From contig JALLAZ010015599.1 in NCBI GenBank assembly GCA_036939755.1, positions 1-10,544 of the forward strand: a DNA stretch of 10,544 bases, read 5' to 3'. Of the stretch, positions 1 to 9,933 are shown one piece after another (position 1 is the first letter of the stretch; every line of letters starts with the position of its first letter). The translations under genes and the position numbers were made by a program. Below the pieces are notes generated by a model, which worked only from the letters and a program-made list of their open reading frames with translations, did no database searches and had not been told where the DNA came from. Source of the DNA: Stephanodiscus triporus. Taxonomy: Eukaryota > Bacillariophyta > Thalassiosirophyceae > Thalassiosirales > Thalassiosiraceae.

Positions 1-164
1 TTGCTAATTACGATAGATTTAGTAGAAAGGAGGGACAAATTCATTGCTAGTACTGAAACAGTTTGTCCTCTTTGGCCTGTTTCAGGACTCACATTAAACT
101 CGTAAAGGATTCCTCAGGTTCCCCCAACTTCAAATGTACACACCTAACACATTTCGCAACAACA
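1..164 (+). promoter_or_regulatory. Upstream and 5' leader region of the kinase gene
   Basis: No coding sequence is recognised here. The open frame that covers 63-164 begins with TTG and has no ATG before 165, so I treat it as leader. An out-of-frame ATG at 134 opens a 16-codon ORF (134-184) that overlaps the kinase start and could lower initiation at 165 if the transcript begins upstream of it. No convincing TATA box was found. Promoter assignment is by position only. Confidence 0.4.
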
Positions 165-2117
165 ATGGCGCAAGCCGAAACTGATACGCAGCTAGAAGTA
201 GCCGACTTCGTAAGGAAAGCAGAAGAAAAACTATCTGAGGCTTCAGCAGGAATTTTTTTTCGAACCAATAATGCAAGGCTACTGCCTTCCTTCGATCGAG
301 GCAATGATGACAATGCCGACGAGGGTAAGAGTACAGAAGGTACAGTGCATGTTAATCACCGCTATGAATTTGGAATGTGAGCCACTCTAATCACATCTTA
401 CTTATCCAACCGTTATTGTTCCGTCACAAGAATTCAAGCTGGGAGATACGCTCGGTGAGGGTGCATTTTGTGAGGTCAAGGAAATCACCGCCATAATGTT
501 GAAACGCCCACCAAACGCGAAGGATCGTTTTGAATCTGGCCTTATTCTCCCAGTACCCCGACAGGCTAGCAACTCTGATGTTGCTAGCGACGAGATCGAT
601 GAGGCGGAACTTCGCAAAACATTGTTTCAGAACAAAGACGACATGAGGAAATTCATGTCCGAGAATTTCCTTCGCAAGGACAACGACGGCCTTGGAGATC
701 ATTCACGATACGCCCTTAAGCAAGTGAAGATGACCAGTCTGAAGAAGGTTACACAAGGGCTAATTGACCTTTCACTCGAGGCCAAATTTCTCAGCTGCGT
801 GGACCACCCAAATATCATCAAGATAAGAGGAGTGGCGGGAGATCCATTGTCACCCAATTTTGGACTAGTATTGGATCGATTGTACATGACACTGGAAGAT
901 AAAATGGATATTTGGACTGCAGAAAAGAAATTAGCCAATGGCACCGGACTATGTGCATGTTTGTTTGGAACTGTGGATACTCAAGCAATTGCATCGCTTA
1001 TATTCTCGGCCATTACGGTGGCGTACGATCTCTCTTGTGCACTGAGGCACATTCACAGTTTGAAGTGAGTGATGACGATTCAATCTTCTTCTCTGTTGCA
1101 AATGATGAACCCTCCAGAAAAAAATAACTGTTGCCTATTAATAATGCCAGCCTCGTCTATCGGGATATCAAGGTATGTCTACACTTCGTCTCCGTCATAT
1201 ATGGACTTGTCAGTTTGAATAATATCATAGTTTTCCCATGAATATCAAACCACAGCCTGAAAATGCAGGGTTTGATGTTCGCGGCGATCTGAAGGTATGA
1301 AATGATTTATGCTCGACCGAAGTCCCAAGCCTATTTTTGCATTGCTTGCATCGAAAGTCGTTGATGAAAATTCCTCAACTCCACCATCGATAATCGAAAG
1401 ATGTTCGACTTCGGATTCTGCAAGGAGCTTACGAAGAGCCTCTATGACAAAGAAAGCGAGATGTACAAGCTTACACAATTCACTGGATCACCTCTCTATA
1501 TGGTGAGTAATTCTACATTTGTATAAGTTTTTATGAAGATATTGGATCATGTTAATGACTTCTCCTATCAGGCTCCTGAGAATTTTCTTTTGAAGCCGTA
1601 TGGGAAACCAGTGGACGTGTTTTCATTTGGTGTGCTCTTATGGGAGATGCTTCATTGCAAGTCTGCGGTAAGAATACCATGTCTGATAGTATTGTGGCAA
1701 AAAATATCTTGCGTTCACAAATGAGTACAAAGCTCAACTCTATTTCATCTCGCGTGTTCATCAACAAATAAAAAATGATCCATATCTTCACAGTTTGGCA
1801 ATTACAAGTTTCTTGAGTACAAGGTACGTGTCGCCGAGGGGAATCACCGCCCGTCAATCAGTTCATCGATGACACCGAGAGTCAAGGAGTTGATCGATCA
1901 ATGTTGGGCCCCCGACCCCAAGAAGCGTCCGACGTTCGACAAGATTTGTCAATCGCTGAGAGACGAGTATCAAGAATTGGCCACAGCACTGGGAGAGGCG
2001 GAGCACGAGGGCATCTCCCGTTCGGCGAAGCTGATGAGCAAGTCCATGAGGAGCTGCAGAATGCATGCTAAAAGTCGTATGAGTAATATTTCCGCCCACG
2101 GGGCGTACGAGAATTAA
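165..2117 (+). CDS. Serine/threonine (TKL-like) protein kinase, seven exons, 458 aa
   Basis: Predicted to phosphorylate Ser/Thr on unknown protein substrates. Exons: 165-324, 431-1064, 1151-1172, 1256-1294, 1401-1502, 1572-1667, 1794-2117; every intron is GT-AG and all phases join, giving 458 residues. The ATG at 165 has an A-rich context (AACAACAATGG). Motifs seen: glycine loop LGEGAFCEV (61-69), ATP-anchoring Lys in YALK (K150), helix-C Glu (E170), catalytic loop YRDIKPEN (D270, K272, N275; Tyr replaces the usual His of HRD), DFG (288-290), APE (320-322), DVFSFG (D334) and the subdomain XI Arg (R396). All catalytic residues are present, so it should be active. About 80 residues separate the glycine loop from K150, far more than in most kinases. 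The tail after about residue 415 is basic and probably disordered. The first 5' splice site could also be at 331 or 340, as both keep phase; 325 (GTAAGA) fits best. The exact subfamily is inferred. Confidence 0.93.
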
Positions 2118-2133
2118 TTAACGTAATTGTGTT
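2118..2133. other. 16-nt gap between convergent stop codons
   Basis: Only 16 AT-rich bases separate the kinase stop (TAA, ends 2117) from the methyltransferase stop (TAG on the minus strand, begins at 2136). The 3' UTRs and cleavage sites of each gene must therefore lie inside the other gene's coding region, so the two mRNAs almost certainly overlap in antisense. This follows from the geometry; transcript ends cannot be seen in DNA alone. Confidence 0.8.
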
Positions 2134-3288
2134 CTATTCGTCCGGCCTCTTCAGATTAAACACTAGATGCAGCGGACGATCCCTAACGCTCTCGAAGAAT
2201 TCCGGGTGCAGGGCCATGTGCTCATCAGTCACGCCCGCCTCCTGCACGTCCGCGATCCGATACCCCACCCTGTTAATGGCCGCGATGTAATCCCCGAGGG
2301 TCTTGTGCACGCTCATGATGTTCAACCTCGTCCCGTCGATGGTCGACATCTTTCCCAGCACCATCTGATTCCGCGAACTGTAGTATCCCCTGCCCTTCGA
2401 ATCCAGGTGGAATGCCGAATCGCTGTCGTGGCAGAATATCATGCTCGGATGTGGCACGCTGAACACGAACGTCCCCCCCGGCTTCAGGGCCGTATATATC
2501 TGCGACATGACATCCTCCATGTCGTCCGTGTTCAGGTAATTGAATAGGAACACCGCCATTGCGACGTCGAACGCCCCGTCGTCGGGATCGTCGATCCCGA
2601 TCTCCGAACTCCGTTCCCTGAGCCCGATCGACAATTCTCCCGCCAGACAGGCGTAGTAATGGAACCTATCGTCGTCCTCCGATGCCGATTTCGCGCAGGA
2701 GATCATCTCCGACGATATGTCGCACCCCACGATTTTCGTCGCGCCGAGCTCCGCGGCCTTGCGGGCGCAGTACCCCTCGCCGCATCCGACGTCGAGGACC
2801 GTCCCGCCCCTCCCCCCCCCCCCGCCGAGGACATCGGCGAGCATGCCGAAGACCACCGGCCGACCCGTGAAATCGCTGACCAATCGAGGCTCGGTCCGCG
2901 CCCACCTCGTCGCCTGCTCGTCGTACATGACGCGCGACGCGTCCTGGGAGGAGGAGGAGGAGGAGGACGACGACGACGAGTCGCGTGGGAGGCCGTCGGT
3001 CGACGATGAAGATGATGGCACGCGCATCCGCGTCGTCGCGGGAGGAAGATGCCACCGCGAGGCGCCGCCGGGCGATGGAGGACGGCGGCGTATCCCCCGG
3101 ATCCTCGTCGACGGCGTCGTCATCGCCGAGGAGGAGAAAAAGGCGTGACGCGCGCGCGAGGCGATGTCATTCAACATCGCGCGACGGTTCGATGGACGAT
3201 GTCCCGCCGGCTTTATCTCGCATGGAGGGGCGGGCAATCTAGAACGGAGGCTCGTCCGCATTGGCCGGGAGAGGTTCCCGAGCATCAT
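2134..3288 (-). CDS. Class I SAM-dependent methyltransferase (Methyltransf_11/25-like), intron-less
   Basis: Predicted to move a methyl group from S-adenosylmethionine to an unidentified small molecule. Read from the Met at 3288 it is 384 aa. The Rossmann methyltransferase core is clear: motif I VLDVGCGEG (about 164-172), the acidic strand-2 end GCDIS (about 188-192), strand 4 FDVAMAVFLFNYL (240-252) and strand 5 ALKPGGTFVFSVPHPS (267-282). The C-terminal part has HKTLGDYIAAINRVGY, a layout like many bacterial UbiE-type enzymes. The first 110 residues are Arg/Ser-rich with few acidic residues (e.g. RARHAFFSSS) and resemble a mitochondrial presequence, followed by a run of 11 Ser at 104-114. 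No hydrophobic plastid-type signal peptide is visible. The frame stays open up to an ATG at 3462, and a Met at 3174 is another possible start; 3288 was chosen because the upstream part looks like leader. Its stop is 16 nt from the kinase stop, tail to tail. Substrate is unknown. Confidence 0.88.
   Translation of the reverse strand: MMLGNLSRPMRTSLRSRLPAPPCEIKPAGHRPSNRRAMLNDIASRARHAFFSSSAMTTPSTRIRGIRRRPPSPGGASRWHLPPATTRMRVPSSSSSTDGLPRDSSSSSSSSSSSQDASRVMYDEQATRWARTEPRLVSDFTGRPVVFGMLADVLGGGGGRGGTVLDVGCGEGYCARKAAELGATKIVGCDISSEMISCAKSASEDDDRFHYYACLAGELSIGLRERSSEIGIDDPDDGAFDVAMAVFLFNYLNTDDMEDVMSQIYTALKPGGTFVFSVPHPSMIFCHDSDSAFHLDSKGRGYYSSRNQMVLGKMSTIDGTRLNIMSVHKTLGDYIAAINRVGYRIADVQEAGVTDEHMALHPEFFESVRDRPLHLVFNLKRPDE
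2947..2982. repeat. GAG/GAC trinucleotide tract (Ser run of the methyltransferase)
   Basis: A run of GAG then GAC triplets on the + strand reads as consecutive Ser codons on the minus strand, giving the 11-Ser run in the N-terminal extension of the methyltransferase. Such trinucleotide tracts often vary in length between alleles. On the + strand the same tract makes the acidic, low-complexity false ORFs seen in this interval. Confidence 0.7.
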
Positions 3289-3551
3289 CGTCGCAGTTGC
3301 TATGACCCCGCCCGGCTCTTGGCTCCTTCCTCCACCTCCTCTTTGTGTGTTGTGTGCTGTGTGGCTGGCAACCGCAACCCCCCCACTACGATACATATAA
3401 TACCATACGTACTCTATTCTAATACTTCTAGTGTCTTGGAGCCGTAGGCAAGACTCACACACGACACAAAACTCACAAAGGAAGAAACGCTAAGGCCAAC
3501 TACTGACAAACTTGGGGGATAAAACACACCAAAATCAAAAATCACACAACC

Positions 3552-3566
3552 ATGGCAGACACCTGA
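3552..3566 (+). promoter_or_regulatory. Upstream ORF 1 (4 codons) in corepressor leader
   Basis: ATG-GCA-GAC-ACC-TGA encodes MADT and lies 59 nt before the main ATG. Its context (ACAACCATGG, A at -3 and G at +4) matches a strong eukaryotic start better than the main start at 3626 (GAAAGATGTC). If the transcript includes it, ribosomes would probably initiate here and reinitiate downstream. Function is inferred from sequence only. Confidence 0.4.
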
Positions 3567-3567
3567 A

Positions 3568-3612
3568 ATGAAGACCACTCATACGACACATCATTATTTA
3601 TCACTGCAATAA
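3568..3612 (+). promoter_or_regulatory. Upstream ORF 2 (14 codons) in corepressor leader
   Basis: A second small ORF (MKTTHTTHHYLSLQ) starts 2 nt after upstream ORF 1 ends and stops 13 nt before the main ATG at 3626. Together the two ORFs occupy most of the last 75 nt of the leader, an arrangement compatible with translational dampening. No conservation data are available, so chance is possible. Confidence 0.35.
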
Positions 3613-3625
3613 CAACAAGTGAAAG

Positions 3626-4036
3626 ATGTCCTCCGATAATGACAATAACAATAAGAATAGTAACAATAATAACAACAATAATGTCAACAACAACAACGGC
3701 GGGAGGGGATATTCGGGGTATCATCGCGGCGGCGGCGGTCATCAGGGTGGCGGGATGGGAGGGTGGCACGGCCCGCCGGGCGGCGTCGTCGGCGCGGCCA
3801 ACAATTCCCTGACGAGTCCCCGCGGCGGCTCCTTCGACGGAGGCGTCCAGTCGTCTCGCGGAGGAGGTGGAGGAGGAGGAGGAGGCGGCGATAATAATAA
3901 TAACAACGTGGCCTTTCACTACGGCCGGGGGGGCGGGGGCGGCAACAACAGCGGCGGCCAGCGTCGAGGATCGGCGGGGCCGCCCGGGGGACCGGGAGGA
4001 GGGGGCATCGGACTCGGAATCGGAATCGGCGGCGGC

Positions 4037-4068
<32 letters not shown>

Positions 4069-4530
4069 CGCGCCTTACCGCGGCGGCGGCGGGGGCAAGT
4101 TCAACAACCCTCCCCCCATCTCCGTCACGTCGCAGAAGGAGCGCGAGATGCTGAGCATATACGGCGGGGGCGGAGGATTGCTCCTGGGGGGGGGCGGAGG
4201 GGGGGGAGGACTCGGCGGCGGGGGGATGATCGGATCATCATCATCGGGGGGGATCGAGAGGGGTGGGTTGGGGATGGGATCGTCCTTCGACGGCTCCGAC
4301 GGAGGCGGCGGAGGAGGAGGCGCGGCGTCGGCGGTGCGCAACCCCTGTCGCTTCGCGGGTCACCACGACCACGATTGGAAGGACTGCCCGAACAACTTCA
4401 GGAACAAGAAGAAGGCGAAGGCGGCGGGGGGGGGGCTAGGAGGAGGAGGAGGAGGTGGCGCGCCGCCGCTCTCGGAGGGCCTGTCGACCAGGCGGCACAC
4501 CGGCGGAGGCGGAGGCGGCGCCGTGGCGCC
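3626..4530 (+). repeat. Asn/Gly-rich low-complexity coding tract
   Basis: The first 300 codons of the corepressor-like gene are dominated by AAC/AAT (Asn) and GGN (Gly) codons. They include 11 AAC codons in a row at 4037-4069 and long G runs (9 G at 4186-4194, 8 at 4199-4206, 6 at 4220-4225, 10 at 4426-4435). The encoded protein segment is expected to be disordered. The same composition keeps the other five frames open and produces many false ORFs. Confidence 0.8.
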
Positions 4531-5154
4531 GGGACATTACGGTCCCGCCTCGTCGTCGTCGTCGTTGTCGTTGTCGATGTCGACGTCGCGATCGGACCAC
4601 CGTCCCGGCCTGGTGGATCGCGTAGGCACGGGCGGCTCCGCATCGAGCGGAGGGGGCGGGGGCGGGGGCGAGAGGGGATACGACGTGTACGGCAACGCCC
4701 CCGTCCCCCCGAACACATCCTCCTCGTCGTCCGTTCTCCTGTCCTCGCGCAGCAAGAGCTTCGGCGGCGAGGACGTGCGTCCGTTCCCCCCCAAGCTCGG
4801 TGCGGTCCATGAGCGTCAGCGATCCTGGCACGGGCAGAACGTCCAACAGCAGCACCAGCACCAGCACCAGCACCAACAACACCCGCAGCACAACCATCCA
4901 CGGGGCACGACGGCGACCTCGCAACCTCGCCCCACCTCCCCCGTCCATCCCGGGAAGGCGCATCACCAGCCGTCCCAGCAATATCATCATCAACACCATC
5001 ATCATCATCATCATCATCCCCCCATGCCGCCGCCTCACGGCCATCATTACCAGCCTCCCTCGACCTCGCCGATGCAGCAGAAGCAGACGTCGTTGCCGTC
5101 CCCCGTCGCGTCGATGAAGAACGCACGGGGGTACTCGTTCTCCTCCCCCGCCGT

Positions 5155-5187
<33 letters not shown>

Positions 5188-8100
5188 CTCCGGACCGTCG
5201 TTGCAGCGCGGTCTCAGCGCGGACGAACAACGACGACGTCATAATCACAATCGCGATGCCGCGGTCGTCGTCGTCTTGCCCCCTCCCCCCCTCGGGGGTG
5301 GGATCGTACCGACGACGACGCCGATCCCGAGGGCTGGGACGACGACGCCGGAGTCGTATCGCGATCGCCGGGATGGGGGCGGCGGCGGCGGCGGGACGAT
5401 CATCGGTACCGACCCGTTGTCGTCGTCGCCGGGGGAGATACGCACCGCGGGGAGGGACGACGGGACCGGGAGGGAGGAGGCGGAGGCGGAGGCGGAGGAC
5501 GGTAACGGACCATCGGTCGCGGTGTTGGGCGGCACCGGGGCCGCGGAGGCGGCGGTGGCGTCGAGCGGGAGGGAGGAAATCGGCGGCGGCGGCGGCGGCG
5601 GCAGACTTGTGACAGCGGGAGCGTCCGCCGCCGCGGCCGTCCATCCTCCTCCTAGCTTTCGTCCGTCGTCGTCTCCCCTCCGTGGCAATGCAAGGTCATT
5701 TTTGTCCGTCGGCGTCAACGTCGACCCGACGGCCGACGCTCAGGATTCTTCTCCCCAGATCGAATCGCTGTATGCCGATTTGGCGTCGCCGTCGCCGTGG
5801 CACACCATGAGCCGCCCCGCCGCGGACGTCGCCGATGCCAACCCGGCCTCGTCGCCGCGGCACGCTCCGAATCCGGACGAGATGCGCGATGGAGGGCCGC
5901 TCACGTCATCGCCGGGCGAGATAGCCGAGGAGAGGGGCGGACATGATGTCGGTGATGGCACCATACGGCTGCAGAGCCAGACGCAGAGCCACGCGCAGCA
6001 GCAGCTGGCAGAGCACGCTCCATACCAGCCTGCCCTGGCTGTCGATACTACTCCAGCGACGGGCTCCCAGCCGCTGCCTCCACCATCGCCGAGACCCAAT
6101 GCCACTGCGGCGGCCTCCGTTGCCACGAATGAGGCCGCTGTTGAGGAGAAGGAGAAAGAGAAAGAGCCGCAGCTTCCACCCCTAACATGTGCCTCACTTG
6201 GCGACGCCGAGAAGATACGCAAGGCAGAGGATATTGTCGCGGCCATGGTGAAGCTAGCGGACTTCAATGCATGTTTATCCGGAGATGGGGTTGGGGTGCC
6301 GCTACCCTCCAAGATTCAAATAACTAACGCAATGGCAGTACTCGAAACGAAAATCAAGCTTAAGACGACGGAGGCGATGTGCGTGCGCAAAGAAGTTCAA
6401 GCCATTCAAGCCACAGAAAGAGCGGAGGAGGAGCGTATTGCCAAGATGGTGAAGGATGAGGAGGATCGTATTGCCATGGAGGAGGAACGATTGGCCAGGG
6501 AAGCGGAGGAAAAAGTAAATATGCGACGGAAGGAACGGGAAGAAAATGTGTCCACCAGACGGCGTGAATTGACTGCTATTTACAAGTCGCGCAGTCTCGC
6601 TCTTCAAGAGAACCGCGAGATGGAGATTTCGCGCATGAAGGCGACGTGTCAATCGGACATCGAAGGCGGGGCCGTCGAAATCAACTCCCAAATCGCTATT
6701 TTGCACCACCAGCTGCAGGAGGCGGAACAGCAAATTGCCGAGTTGGACAATGCACAGCTCCGCCGTGATATGGAACGCTCTGCAGCGACATTGCCCTGTG
6801 GAGGTGCGGTTCCTCCAGAAATCATGGCAGAAGACGAAACCACACATGATGGTACTGGCATACCCACGCTTGACTATCCCGGTAAAATGAGTTGGTTGGT
6901 CGGGCGTATATTGTCAGAGAATCAAACCATTGCAAAGATGGCACATTTGGAGGTGTTGGATAGTATTCCTTACTTCCCTGATGCGGAAGGCACGACCTTA
7001 TCAAATGAAGACTCACTGGCAGCGAAAGGAGATAGCGCTGGGGGTGTTGGGGAGACTACAGCTTGTAACGATGATGAAAAGAGAACTTTAATATCCAATG
7101 AGGAATGGTCCAACCGTGCACGCAGGGTAACGGGCCTCAATGACGCGCTCTACACCGAACCCACTGAGGTTCCGCACTACCGCGAGAACAATGAGCGTTT
7201 CATCGAAATTGCACCACTCATCAAGGAGTGCATACGGAGGAAGGATGAGAAACTCAAGTCCCGTTGGACGTTGTTGGCGGAGCATTACGTTCTACGGCAA
7301 ATGATCTACAACGAAAAAATGGGTAATACCGGCGATGTGAGCGAACGGGGGGGTTATTTCTCTGCCGCAGGATACCTCGCTGGTAGAGGAGGTGAATATT
7401 ATGATGCTATGAACAACATGGAATCCTCAACGACATCGGCACCCAACTCTGGAGGAGGTAGTGCTTCGCAGTCCAATTCGGGCGTCCGCGGGAATAACCC
7501 ATATCGTAGACCTCGCAGGGGTATATCGCCAGGAGATGTAGTACGAAGTGACTACGAACAGGAACAGATCATCGCGGAAATTGCGGCGAAAGAGGCAATG
7601 GAGAAAAGGATTAAGGAAGGCGGGTGTTCCTTGCCTCGTCAACGTGGTTGGCTGGAGAATGTAAGTTTTTATTTTCATTGCACAGAGCATTTTTTAGACG
7701 AAAGTGAAGAAAGGCATCATACTGACAACAAATATGCCCCCGCTAAACGCAGCAACTCTATGCATCACACACAGATGGCTTCTTTGGTATGCGCGTTGAT
7801 GATCCCTTCAGCGATGAGGAAGAACGACGCCACATCAACATTTGGTCAGATATGGAGAAGTGCATCTTTCTCGATCGCTTCCTCCACCATCCCAAGGACT
7901 TCCGTAAGATTGCATCCTTTCTAAAGAACAAGTCAACTAAGGATTGCGTTCAATTTTATTACCATTCGAAGAAGACCGTCCCCTACAAGCATGCCTTGAA
8001 GGAATTCATTCAGCGAAAAAATCGTAGGGGAGATGTTGTGTCATGGGATGCAACAATTCAAGCTTGCCTCTCTATGGGTGCGGTTGTTAAGGCAGGGTGC

Positions 8101-9834
8101 AGTCCAGAGAAGCCGCTCAAGTTCATCTTGCCAGAACATGACTATACATATCACACCAGGAACTTTCATCCCATGCGACTCGAGGTATTTGCGAACCTCA
8201 CGGAGACGGTGTCGTATGCCAAGTATCTAGATGATACGAAGTCACAAACGGCAAAGCGCAAGCGCAGCAATTGGTTTATTTTGGATGCGCACGAAAAAAA
8301 GTACCTCAGGTATGGAGATTCAAGGGAAGATCACCATTCGTTGAAGCGAAAATCATCGGTGACAAGTGCTTCGATTGCTTCATATGCAGTTGTCGCCGCA
8401 GAGGATTCCAGCAGCGATGACGATGATCCTAAGCGCAAAAATATCAAGTCGAAGATGAAACGGACTAAAACTAGCAAGCTTGAATCTGACGTGCATGAAA
8501 TGGTGGAGGATAAATATGATGAGCAACACCGAAATCATAAACCACAAAAGTGGAAGACGAAAGAAAAGGAGTTTTTTTTCAATGCATTGGAGAAGTATGG
8601 TAAGCTCTTCTCCTCAGAAGTTTGTATTCATGGTAAATTCCCAAAGCACTGCTAAACAAGAATCGCAAAACACTCGATGTATTTTCACAGGTCATGATTG
8701 GACAGCCGTTTCAGAAGCCGTGGGCACACGTACTCCCACCCAAGTCAAGAATTATTTTTACGACAACAAGAAGACTATAGCAAGGCAAAAGGAAAGCAAG
8801 GAAAAAATGACCAAGGCCAGTGCCAAGGCCGTGAATGCTGCTGCCTTGGCAGCCGGTGGTGCCGACAATATGGAAGGAACGAAGAAGAAAAAGACCAAGA
8901 AGGGGAAAAAGGAAGCCAGTCATAAAACACCTTCCAAGGCCGACACCCCCAAGAAGCTCACACCAAGCACTGATGAAACTGATTCATCGAGACTTGGTGC
9001 TGCTTCAACTGAGAACACCATAGATAGTTACTCTGAGACAGAACTCAGCAGAGCTGGGACAGAACTGATTTCAAGTGGGCAAGATCAAGAAGAACAATAT
9101 CGGCAGCATCAATTCCGTCTGCATCAACAGCAGCAGCAACTCCAGCTTCAACAGCAACAACAACTCCAACTTCAACAACAACAGCTTGAGAGATTGGTGC
9201 AACAACAGCGTCAGGAGGAGTTGTATCGGCAGCAGATGCAACAGGAGGAATTATACCGGGAGCACCTTAGGCGGCAGGAAATGCTACAGGCTGCTCAGCA
9301 TGCTCAACAGCTTCAACAGCAACACCAACATGCTCATCATCAGAACCATCAATATGCTGAGCCTGGACAGAATTGGAATCAATTGGATCGTAAGTGCTGC
9401 TTGTGGTGCAATATCTCTTTCCCAATGCATGTTTTCCCCATGACATACAGTAACTCATGTCACGTCCTTTTTAGACCGACAACTTCACAATTTGCAATCG
9501 ATGTTGTCGTTGCGCCGTCCTGATCAGATGCCTCCTATGCCACAAAATTATCCAATTCACCGTCAACCACAAGGAGGAGGCTTTGGAAGCGCTGGGGGTG
9601 GTGGTCTGCAGCAGCAGCTGCATAATTCCTCTGATTTGGGACATGTCTACCAAGCTGCTGTCGCAGCTGGCATCCCTGCATCAGCATTGGAGGTGGCAAT
9701 CGCGGCTGCTAGAGGTGGTGGTGGTCAACAACAGCAGCAGCAAACTTTTCCCAGAAACGAGAATCAGCACCAGGCCATGAACATGGAGTTGTTGCGTAGG
9801 CTGGCACAGCAACAGCAGCAGCAGCAGCAGCAGC

Positions 9835-9874
<40 letters not shown>

Positions 9875-9875
9875 N

Positions 9876-9933
<58 letters not shown>

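Larger units (their letters stand above)
3289..3625. promoter_or_regulatory. Divergent intergenic region between methyltransferase and SANT corepressor
   Basis: About 337 bp separate the chosen methyltransferase start (3288, minus) from the corepressor start (3626, plus), so both promoters and leaders must lie here. The right part (about 3450-3550) is rich in A and C with repeated ACACA/CACAA words, typical of an unstructured leader. A TATA-like word (ACATATAATACC) occurs near 3392-3403 and could serve either direction, but this is weak evidence. Two small upstream ORFs are listed separately. No other gene is seen. Confidence 0.5.

Noticed and set aside
33..85. Inverted repeats (CTGAAACAG 53-61 with CTGTTTCAG 77-85; GGACAAA 33-39 with TTTGTCC 62-68) upstream of the kinase
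   Set aside because: Short arms; 9-bp pairs at this spacing are expected by chance about once or twice in 10 kb, and no adjoining promoter element supports a role.
1309..1506. 65-codon + strand ORF across kinase intron 4 and exon 5
   Set aside because: Out of frame with the exon that encodes DFG; it exists only because the intron lacks stops in that frame.
2659..3447. Several + strand ORFs of 78-143 codons opposite the methyltransferase
   Set aside because: Arg/Pro/Glu-rich shadows of GC-rich coding sequence; the minus-strand frame carries clear SAM-binding motifs.
4997..5018. CAT repeat and other triplet arrays as possible mobile-element or CRISPR-like repeats
   Set aside because: Simple in-frame microsatellites within an exon, without spacers, terminal repeats or transposase.
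4398..5718. Long minus-strand ORFs (402, 242 and 157 codons) opposite the corepressor exon 1
   Set aside because: They are Arg/Asp/Pro low-complexity translations of the same GC-rich triplet repeats, without domains; the + strand frame joins to conserved coiled-coil and SANT sequence.
8480..8690. Upstream part of the frame-2 ORF before SANT2
   Set aside because: The reading before 8691 is a shadow frame over exon 2 and intron 2; the real exon starts at 8691 where it joins the EKYG codons.
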